Shown here: in pieces, positions 6,343 to 12,053 of the stretch | How the letters are laid out: every line of letters starts with the position of its first letter | Position numbering within the stretch: position 1 is the stretch's first letter | The notes under the pieces: model-generated | The model's input: the letters and a program-made list of their open reading frames with translations, nothing else | Told to the model about the DNA's origin: nothing | The model's database searches: none | Made by a program: the position numbers and the translations under genes | Source: an uncultured Capnocytophaga sp. | Lineage (GTDB): Bacteria; Bacteroidota; Bacteroidia; Flavobacteriales; Flavobacteriaceae | DNA: 12,053 bases | NCBI RefSeq assembly: GCF_938029845.1 | Contig: NZ_CALHGG010000121.1 | Location: 1 to 12,053 of the forward strand | Direction: 5' to 3'

Positions 6343-7230
6343 ATGAAAAAACTCTTAGCATCTAAATACAAACTCCTAAAAGAAAAGGCTTTTGCCATTA
6401 TCTATGGGAGAGATACCGTTGCAGGAAAACTCTTTGACCTCATTCTCCTAGGTTTTATCCTCATCAGTGCTTTTTTGGCTATTTTTGAGAGTATTCAAAC
6501 TGTAAATGATAGGATACATACCTTATTAGTAGTCTTGGAATGGGTCATCACTATCTTTTTCACTATTGAGTATATATTGCGTATTATCTGCACCCCTAAC
6601 TGGAAACGGTATATCTTTAGTTTCTATGGAGTTATTGACCTTATCTCTATCTTACCTGTATATCTTTCGTTCTTTGTAAAACAATCCAAAGTTCTTTCTA
6701 TCATTCGTATCCTTAGGCTGTTGCGCATTTTTAGAATCTTAGACTTAGTACAATTCACCCAGCAGGCCAATCAGCTGAGGAAAGCTTTAAAGAATAGTCA
6801 AACGAAGATATTTGTATTCATCTACTTTGTACTAGTGATTTGTGTAATTTTAGGGGCTCTCATGTATATGATAGAACCTCATGACAAAGTATTCACTAGT
6901 ATTCCCCGTAGCATCTATTGGTGTATTGTAACCCTTACTACAGTGGGTTATGGCGATATGGTACCTACAACTACTTTCGGGCAGATTATGGCTTCTGTGA
7001 TTATGATATTGGGGTATGGTATCATAGCTGTACCTACTGGAATTGTAACTTCCGAATACTCACGTGCCTACCGAAAAAAAGAACCCAATAGGCCACACTC
7101 TCCTCACAAAACTCCTCCCGCTGACTTCGGTTATCCTCATAGCCATACTCATGGTCATTGTAGGTATTGCAATGCCTATCCCCTGCCTGATGATGCTTTG
7201 TATTGTCCTAAATGCGGCAAAAAAAAGTAG
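6343..7230 (+). CDS. Voltage-gated-type potassium channel subunit with His-rich zinc-ribbon tail
   Basis: This 295-residue inner-membrane protein has the layout of a six-helix voltage-gated cation channel: S1 about 29-49, S2 60-83, S3 94-110, S4 117-134 with Arg122, Arg125, Arg128 and Arg131 at every third position, S5 154-176, a pore loop, and S6 213-236. The selectivity filter TTVGYGD (199-205) marks it as K+-selective. After S6, a basic, Pro-rich linker leads to HSHTHGHC (266-273) and two CxxC pairs (Cys273/Cys276 and Cys288/Cys291, the second in YCPKCG), a probable zinc ribbon. Many bacterial ion transporters of this type end in a short cysteine ribbon; the added HxHxHxH run is less usual. 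The ATG at 6343 was chosen over an in-frame GTG at 6310 because the GTG lies in the loop of the preceding terminator. No promoter is visible between terminator and ATG. The stop TAG (7228-7230) lies in the first degenerate unit of the heptad array. Confidence 0.9.
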   Translation: MKKLLASKYKLLKEKAFAIIYGRDTVAGKLFDLILLGFILISAFLAIFESIQTVNDRIHTLLVVLEWVITIFFTIEYILRIICTPNWKRYIFSFYGVIDLISILPVYLSFFVKQSKVLSIIRILRLLRIFRILDLVQFTQQANQLRKALKNSQTKIFVFIYFVLVICVILGALMYMIEPHDKVFTSIPRSIYWCIVTLTTVGYGDMVPTTTFGQIMASVIMILGYGIIAVPTGIVTSEYSRAYRKKEPNRPHSPHKTPPADFGYPHSHTHGHCRYCNAYPLPDDALYCPKCGKKK

Positions 7231-7473
7231 TCAGTTGTTAGTTGTTAGAAGCCAGATGTCAGTTGTCAGTTGTCAGAAGTTAGTTGTCAGTTGTCAGCTT
7301 CTGAAAACTGTCTACTGAATACTGAATTCTGTCTACTGAATACTGGATTCTGTCTACTGAATACTAAATTCTGCCTACTGAATACTGAATTCTGTCTACT
7401 GCCTACTGAATACTGAATACTGAATCCTGCCTACTGAATATCTACTGCTGAATATCTACTGCTGAAAAGACTG
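7225..7473. repeat. Heptanucleotide array filling the convergent intergenic gap, with an orientation switch
   Basis: From 7232 to 7294 nine consecutive 7-nt units start with CAG or TAG (for example CAGTTGT, TAGTTGT, CAGAAGT). After a 6-nt unit (CAGCTT) the phase turns at 7301 into units starting with CTG (CTGTCTA, CTGAATA, CTGAATT), which continue to about 7473 with some slips. Between 7308 and 7391 four near-identical 21-bp units (three heptads each) stand in tandem. At the switch, 7288-7297 pairs with 7301-7310 in 9 of 10 positions around the loop CTT. The left edge contains the channel stop codon (7228-7230); the right edge contains the ABC-transporter stop (7458-7456) and its last codons. 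No protein is likely encoded. The location between two converging genes would suit mutual transcription ending, but no T-rich intrinsic terminator is present. Confidence 0.88.
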
Positions 7474-9288
7474 CATTTCTACAAGTTTGCGGTAGGTTCC
7501 ATTTTTTGCCATAAGAGAAGCATGATTGCCTTGTTCTATGATTTTTCCTTTCTCCATAACCACAATAATATCAGCATTTTGAATAGTAGAAAGGCGATGA
7601 GCAATTACCAAAGAGGTACGATTCATCATCATTTTCTCCAAAGCGTTTTGTACTAATTTTTCACTTTCTGTATCCAGTGCTGATGTTGCTTCATCCAATA
7701 TCATAATAGGTGGATTCTTCAGTACAGCACGGGCAATACTCAAGCGCTGCTTTTGCCCTCCTGAGAGCTTTCCTCCCATATCTCCTATATTGGTCTGGAA
7801 TTTGTTAGGCAAGGCCTCAATAAAGTCATAAGCATTCGCCACCTTAGCAGCCTCCTTTATTTCAGCTTCTGTAGCCGAAGTCTTCCCTATGAGTAGATTA
7901 TTAGTAATAGAGTCATTGAAAAGGATAGAATCCTGAGATACAATCCCGATAAGATCGCGAAGAGAATGTATCTTAAGATCGCGAATATCAATACCATCAA
8001 AAGTAATAGCCCCCTCATTCACATCATAAAAACGTGCAATAAGATTGGCAATAGTACTCTTTCCACTACCTGATTGCCCAACCAAAGCTACCGTTTTCCC
8101 TTTTGGAATTTCTAAAGAAAAATCCTTAAGAACATATTCATTATCATATTTGAAAGAAATGTTTTTCAGAGAAATAGCCGTTTGGAAGTCTGTTTTTTCT
8201 ATGGCATTTTCTTTGTCGAAAATAGGATTTTGTGCATGAATCACCTCTAAAACGCGTAAGGCTGCTGCATCTCCTTGTCGCAAGCGATAGGCCGCCTTGC
8301 TGATTTCTTTAGCTGGAGTAAGGATATTATAGGCTAAGCCCATATAGGCAACAAACTCTGATCCTCCTAGAGTCTTATCTATCAACACCATAGTACCTCC
8401 ATACCACAATAATATTCCAATGACCAAAATCCCTAAGAACTCACTAATGGGAGAGGCCAAGTTTTGGCGATAGGAAAGGTTATTGGCATAGGAGTTAAAG
8501 CGCTGAGTGGAGTCGGTAAAGCGCTTGATAAACACCTCTTGTGCATTGAAAGACTTAATGATACGAAGCCCAGAAAGCGTTTCCTCTATCAAAGAAAGGA
8601 AGAAGCCTTGTTCGGACTGTACACGCCCTGAATGCTTCTTGAGAGTTTTACCTACACGCGAGATAGCCAGTCCTGCTATAGGAATGAAGAGAAAGACAAA
8701 AATGGTGAGCTTCAAGCTAATCCCACACATAATTATAATGGTAAAAATAATTGTAAGAGGTTCTTTTACAATAAGTTCCAATATACTCAAGTAGGAGGCT
8801 TGAAATTCATTAATATCAGTAGTGATACGGGAGATTACATCTCCCTTACGTTTTTCTGAAAAATAAGAGATGGGTAAAGAAATGATTTTCTTATACATCA
8901 TATTACGTAGATCCCTCAGTACTCCATTACGCAAAAGACTAATAAATACTATAGCTAAATAGCTAAATATATTCTTAAGGAAGAATAAAAATAACACCAA
9001 GCCTATAATATAAAAAAGTGCTTGTACAGGGTCTCCTCCCGTGTGCTGAGTTACCTGATAGTTCAAGTATTCTTTAAAATACACATTTGCTCCACTAATT
9101 CCTTTGTACACAGGCTTTTCATAAATCCTTGCACCGGCATCAAAAAGTACCTCAAGCATAGGAATCAAGGCCACAAAGGACAGAGAACTAAAGAGCGCAT
9201 ATAGAATATTAAAGAAAATATTCAAAAAGGCAAACTTCTTATAAGGAAGTACATACGGATAGAGTCGTTTGATATTGGCTGTATTCAT
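7456..9288 (-). CDS. MsbA-like ABC exporter (fused membrane and ATPase domains)
   Basis: This 610-residue half-transporter couples ATP hydrolysis to export, working as a homodimer in the inner membrane. The N-terminal membrane domain (about residues 18-345) contains helix-rich segments at 20-45, 90-118, 175-210 and 283-303. The ATPase domain (about 370-605) has Walker A GQSGSGKST (404-412), Q-loop Gln452, signature LSGGQ (508-512), Walker B IMILDE (528-533), D-loop SALD and switch His564 in AHRLST. All catalytic residues are present. Overall it matches the lipid A/phospholipid flippase MsbA type; other lipid or drug exporters share this architecture, so the substrate is uncertain. It follows the phosphomutase gene by 47 bp on the same strand and may be co-transcribed. 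Its last codons (for QSFQQ and the TAG stop) fall within heptad-like repeat sequence, suggesting that the array has replaced the original 3' end. Confidence 0.92.
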   Translation of the reverse strand: MNTANIKRLYPYVLPYKKFAFLNIFFNILYALFSSLSFVALIPMLEVLFDAGARIYEKPVYKGISGANVYFKEYLNYQVTQHTGGDPVQALFYIIGLVLFLFFLKNIFSYLAIVFISLLRNGVLRDLRNMMYKKIISLPISYFSEKRKGDVISRITTDINEFQASYLSILELIVKEPLTIIFTIIIMCGISLKLTIFVFLFIPIAGLAISRVGKTLKKHSGRVQSEQGFFLSLIEETLSGLRIIKSFNAQEVFIKRFTDSTQRFNSYANNLSYRQNLASPISEFLGILVIGILLWYGGTMVLIDKTLGGSEFVAYMGLAYNILTPAKEISKAAYRLRQGDAAALRVLEVIHAQNPIFDKENAIEKTDFQTAISLKNISFKYDNEYVLKDFSLEIPKGKTVALVGQSGSGKSTIANLIARFYDVNEGAITFDGIDIRDLKIHSLRDLIGIVSQDSILFNDSITNNLLIGKTSATEAEIKEAAKVANAYDFIEALPNKFQTNIGDMGGKLSGGQKQRLSIARAVLKNPPIMILDEATSALDTESEKLVQNALEKMMMNRTSLVIAHRLSTIQNADIIVVMEKGKIIEQGNHASLMAKNGTYRKLVEMQSFQQ

Positions 9289-9335
9289 TCAATAATATAT
9301 AAGAAAATCATTTCTTTTTTAGTTTATACCTAGTA

Positions 9336-11054
9336 TTATAAGTTCCACTCTTTGGTTACTTGTTTGATTTTTGCCAGCAAGGCATCACGTGTCTGCTCAT
9401 AAGCCTCTATGGAACTTAGTGGTGCATTGGCACTGAAATAGAACTTAATTTTTGGTTCGGTACCACTAGGGCGTGCTGCTACCTTTAATCCTTTTTCTGT
9501 GTTGTATATCAACACATTGGATTTTGGAATCTCAATAGGTGTTTTCTCTCCTGTAAGTGGATTATAGCTTACAGAGGTTTGGTAATCATCTATACGTACC
9601 ACCTTTTCACCCAAAATCTCTTTGACAGGATTTTCACGAAGATTTTTCATTATCTGGTTGATCTCCTGAGCTCCACTGATTCCCTTTTTCACTATCGAAA
9701 TCAAGTGTTCTTGGTAAAGACCAAACTCCTGATACATCTTAAGCATTTCCTTGAAGAAGGAGCTACCTTTTGCCTTAGCCTCAGCTGCAATTCCCATAGC
9801 TAATAAAGCTGAAGTTTCTGCATCCTTGTCACGAACAAAATCTCCTACCATATAACCAAAACTTTCTTCTCCCCCACCGATAAACTGTTGGTCAGGAAAA
9901 TCCTTAATCATCTTGGCTATCCACTTGAACCCTGTAAGACCTTCCTTATACTCTACGCCATAGGCCTGAGCGAGTTTCTGCATAAGAGGCGTAGAAACAA
10001 TAGTAGAAGCAATGAATTCATGTCCTGTTTTCTGTCCTTTTTCTTTCCACTTATCCAAGAGATATTTGGTCATTAGGAGCATAGTTTGATTACCGTTGAG
10101 CAACTCCATCTTGCCTTGGAGGTTGCGCACAGCAATCCCAATACGATCACTATCAGGATCCGTACCGAAAACAATATCAGCCTGTACTTCTTCGGCTTTT
10201 TTCAGAGCCAAAGTAAGTGCTTCTGGCTCTTCAGGATTAGGCGATTTTACGGTAGGGAAACTACCATCAGGGGTGGCCTGTTCCTCTACAATATACAAAG
10301 AGGTATAACCTGCACGCTCAAGAAGCTTAGGAATAATAGTTACTGAGGTACCATGCAAAGGCGTATAGACAATCTTCAAATCAGACTTTCCTGCAATAGG
10401 GAAATTAGCCTTGTTCAATGAGGCTTCAATAAAAGCTTCATCTACCTGAGAGTCAATTTTTTCAATAAGAGACTCATTAGGAGTAAATTGAATATCGGCA
10501 AACTGAACTTTATCAATCGCTTCCATTATTTCCTTGTCCTGTGGTGGTACCAACTGCCCACCATCTGTCCAATAGACCTTGTACCCATTGTATTCTGGGG
10601 GGTTATGTGAGGCAGTGAGGACAACACCGCTATGACACTTGAGGTAACGTATCGCAAAGGAAAGCTCTGGTGTAGGACGCAACTCGGAGAAGAGATACAC
10701 TTTAATACCATTGGCTGAAAAGACATCGGCTACCACCTTAGCGAAATCCTGAGAGTTGTGGCGACAGTCATAGGCAATAACCACTTTCACTTGCTCATTA
10801 GGATATACTCTTTTGAGATAGTTGCTCAGTCCTTGAGTATTCTTTCCCAAAGTATAACGATTCATACGATTGGTACCTATTCCCATGATACCACGCATAC
10901 CTCCTGTACCAAATTCCAAATTTTTATGAAAACATTCGGTAAGCTCCTCAGGGTTTCCCTCAAGAAGTTCACGTACTACTTTTTGTGTTTGCTCGTCGAA
11001 AGTAGGGCTAAGCCAAGACTGAGCATTTTCTTTACTTTTTTGTAATAAGTCCAT
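9336..11054 (-). CDS. Phosphoglucomutase/phosphomannomutase (alpha-D-phosphohexomutase family)
   Basis: This 572-residue cytosolic enzyme interconverts hexose 1- and 6-phosphates and is at the usual length for the B. subtilis PgcA-like branch. Its four active-site loops are all present: the phosphoserine loop TASHNPPEYNGYK (147-159, Ser149), the Mg2+ loop DPDSDR (299-304), the sugar loop GGEESFG (394-400) and the phosphate loop RPSGTEPKIKFY (528-539). An N-terminal FGTGGMRG (48-55) is also conserved in this branch. Preference for glucose or mannose phosphate cannot be read from the sequence. It supplies sugar phosphates for nucleotide sugars, which fits the neighbouring MsbA-like exporter 47 bp downstream. 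The gene before it on the same strand ends 77 bp upstream, and that gap contains an AT-rich heptad tract. The start ATG at 11054-11052 is followed by the typical N-terminal helix; no Shine-Dalgarno is visible. Confidence 0.95.
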   Translation of the reverse strand: MDLLQKSKENAQSWLSPTFDEQTQKVVRELLEGNPEELTECFHKNLEFGTGGMRGIMGIGTNRMNRYTLGKNTQGLSNYLKRVYPNEQVKVVIAYDCRHNSQDFAKVVADVFSANGIKVYLFSELRPTPELSFAIRYLKCHSGVVLTASHNPPEYNGYKVYWTDGGQLVPPQDKEIMEAIDKVQFADIQFTPNESLIEKIDSQVDEAFIEASLNKANFPIAGKSDLKIVYTPLHGTSVTIIPKLLERAGYTSLYIVEEQATPDGSFPTVKSPNPEEPEALTLALKKAEEVQADIVFGTDPDSDRIGIAVRNLQGKMELLNGNQTMLLMTKYLLDKWKEKGQKTGHEFIASTIVSTPLMQKLAQAYGVEYKEGLTGFKWIAKMIKDFPDQQFIGGGEESFGYMVGDFVRDKDAETSALLAMGIAAEAKAKGSSFFKEMLKMYQEFGLYQEHLISIVKKGISGAQEINQIMKNLRENPVKEILGEKVVRIDDYQTSVSYNPLTGEKTPIEIPKSNVLIYNTEKGLKVAARPSGTEPKIKFYFSANAPLSSIEAYEQTRDALLAKIKQVTKEWNL

Positions 11055-11068
11055 AATTTATCTTTTTT

Positions 11069-11096
11069 AATTATTAATTGTCAATTGTTAATTATC
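11069..11096. repeat. Four AT-rich heptad units upstream of the phosphomutase gene
   Basis: Four 7-nt units run in phase: AATTATT, AATTGTC, AATTGTT and AATTATC on the plus strand. Read toward the phosphomutase gene they become GATAATT, AACAATT, GACAATT and AATAATT, the same kind of unit as at 5802-5829. The remainder of the 77-bp gap holds a weak 5-bp hairpin (GAGTT / AACTC near 11110-11123) and no recognisable TAnnTTTG element. Confidence 0.65.
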
Positions 11097-11131
11097 AACT
11101 CAAGTTTCGTGAGTTCTGTAACTCAAATATT

Positions 11132-11833
11132 TTATCTTTTCAGCTTTTTAAAATCCTCTGGATTGAACAAAGTAAGCTGATTTTCCTGTAAATGATTGAT
11201 AATATCAAACATTTTTTGGCGAATAGAGCGTGGTAAAGTGTAATAAGAAGCATCTATCTGTGTTTCTCGTCCTTCGTCGCTAGGATCATCTTGGTGACGA
11301 ATCCCTATTTTTTCTCCCTTATGATAGGTCAATAACTTTACTTTTCCTCGATCAGGATCACCATCTGTGGGTGCTGCTCCATAAACAATGATAGGGTCTA
11401 CATAGCCATCATTATCTAAGTCAGTGAAAGATACAAACTTTGTCCAAAACCAAATAGAGAATTCTGTACCCTCCCATTTGGGACGATAGTCATAAAGTAT
11501 CTTTACCACTTGAAAAGTACTCTCCTTCTCTAAAAGATGAAAAGCCTTAATTTTGTCATTAATAACCTCTCCCTCACTATTTTTCCTATAAACCTGTCCC
11601 TTATTCTTGGAAGTTTCATAGAGCTTATTTTCGGTAAATAACCAAAAATGCTTTCCTTCCTTATCTTGATAAGTGTAGGCCTTAGTTATTGGAAATGTTA
11701 TTCCTAATTCCTTCTGTAACTTTGAAGGAAATTGTTTTTGTAATTGTTCTTCCCCCAAGAGTTGTGCCTGAGCATGCCCTTGATACACAAGCCATGTACA
11801 GAAAAAGCCCAAAAAAAAGTATTTCATATTCAT
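11132..11833 (-). CDS. Secreted protein of unknown function with an EF-hand-like calcium loop
   Basis: This 233-residue protein begins with Met-Asn-Met-Lys and a hydrophobic stretch (YFFLGFFCTWLVY) ending in GHAQA-Q, a clear signal peptide with cleavage near residue 23. The mature protein has mixed strand character and one DxDxDG-type loop, TDLDNDGYVDPIIVYG (137-152), which resembles calcium loops of EF-hand and FG-GAP proteins, followed by a Tyr/Lys-rich segment with IGIRHQDDP (176-184). From memory it resembles a Bacteroidota family named after Riemerella M949_RS01915, linked with surface polysaccharide synthesis; I cannot confirm that here. Position upstream of a phosphohexomutase and an MsbA-like exporter on the same strand agrees with an envelope role. 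The ATG at 11833 is 7 bp from a heptad array that fills all upstream sequence to the window edge, so the promoter must lie in or beyond the array. ATG at 11827 is an equally possible start. Confidence 0.7.
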   Translation of the reverse strand: MNMKYFFLGFFCTWLVYQGHAQAQLLGEEQLQKQFPSKLQKELGITFPITKAYTYQDKEGKHFWLFTENKLYETSKNKGQVYRKNSEGEVINDKIKAFHLLEKESTFQVVKILYDYRPKWEGTEFSIWFWTKFVSFTDLDNDGYVDPIIVYGAAPTDGDPDRGKVKLLTYHKGEKIGIRHQDDPSDEGRETQIDASYYTLPRSIRQKMFDIINHLQENQLTLFNPEDFKKLKR

Positions 11834-11840
11834 TAATTAT

Positions 11841-12053
11841 CAGTAGTCAGACGTCAGAGGACAGTGGTCAGATGTCAGAAGACAGTGGTAAGAGGACAGT
11901 TGTCAAGCGTCAGAGGACAGTGGTCAGACTCAGAGGACAGTGGTCAGGCGTCAGAGGACAGTGGTCAGTAATCAGACGTCAGAGGACAGTGGTCAGACTC
12001 AGAGGACAGTGGTCAGACTCAGAGGACAGTGGTCAGACTCAGAGGACAGTGGT
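11841..12053. repeat. Heptanucleotide array with 20/21-bp higher-order units, cut by the window edge
   Basis: The 213 bases divide without remainder into 31 units: 27 heptamers and 4 hexamers. Nearly all start with CAG, the common ones being CAGAGGA, CAGTGGT and CAGACGT, with the hexamer CAGACT at 11925, 11994, 12014 and 12034. Units combine into repeats of 20 or 21 bp; the last ones (from 11980) are three identical 20-bp copies plus a partial copy. The array probably continues beyond the window. It adjoins the 5' end of the secreted-protein gene, separated only by the AT-rich bases 11834-11840. There are no unique spacers, so it is not a CRISPR. I see no promoter element in it on the minus strand. 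Confidence 0.88.

Noticed and set aside
7225..7473. Possible CRISPR or coding repeat region
   Set aside because: Continuous heptads without spacers. A + strand frame running from within the channel gene to 7318 is only an overlapping shadow that ends in the repeats.
9289..9335. Terminator between the phosphomutase and exporter genes
   Set aside because: Only a weak A/T hairpin (about 6 bp) without a following T-run on the transcribed strand; read-through seems more likely.
11841..12053. Possible CRISPR array
   Set aside because: Units are 6-7 nt combining to 20-21 bp and follow each other directly; there are no unique spacers of constant length, and no cas gene is in the window.
1..12053. 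Defence, toxin-antitoxin, phage or conjugation genes
   Set aside because: No reading frame shows nuclease, methylase, reverse transcriptase, toxin, integrase or relaxase motifs; the only mobile trace is the transposase remnant.

Overview
The window looks like chromosomal DNA of a Flavobacteriia member (Bacteroidota), most like Capnocytophaga. Pointers are two -7 promoter elements of the Bacteroidota form TAnnTTTG, the lack of clear Shine-Dalgarno sites, the Bacteroidota-type 'alternative' GlmU protein, a RibB with a decayed RibA half, a CGC bacilliredoxin, and simple heptanucleotide arrays between genes. The genus is an inference from protein character, not a database match.

Left end (1-1417): an AT-rich stretch holding the 3' part of a beta-propeller (Asp-box) gene cut by the window edge, then a frameshifted C-terminal remnant of an IS5-type transposase. 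The remnant ends only 19 bp before a succinate-semialdehyde dehydrogenase-like gene (1437-2732, +) that lacks the usual N-terminal segment of its family, so the insertion may have removed the original 5' end. A composite palindromic repeat (2782-2889) separates it from the convergent minus-strand genes.

Middle (2912-5712, minus strand): a compact three-gene unit, transcribed right to left: a small exported barrel-like protein, RibB with a degenerate GTP cyclohydrolase II domain, and the GlmU-like nucleotidyltransferase/hexapeptide protein. A divergent promoter region (5713-5873) separates it from a bacilliredoxin (5874-6284, +). That gene ends in a strong intrinsic terminator, followed closely by a voltage-gated-type potassium channel with a His-rich, four-cysteine tail (6343-7230).

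Right part (7456-11833, minus strand): a probable unit transcribed right to left, made of a secreted protein with a calcium-loop-like motif, a phosphoglucomutase/phosphomannomutase, and an MsbA-like ABC exporter. Sugar-phosphate supply and lipid export together suggest envelope or surface-glycan work. Two arrays built from 7-nt units (7225-7473 and 11841-12053) flank this unit. The first fills the whole convergent gap and supplies the stop codons of both flanking genes; the second sits directly upstream of the secreted-protein gene and runs off the window.

I see no defence system, CRISPR array, tRNA, rRNA or riboswitch. The least ordinary signals are the heptad arrays, the cysteine-free RibA half of RibB, and the transposon-edged dehydrogenase. 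No wholly new multi-gene system is evident.
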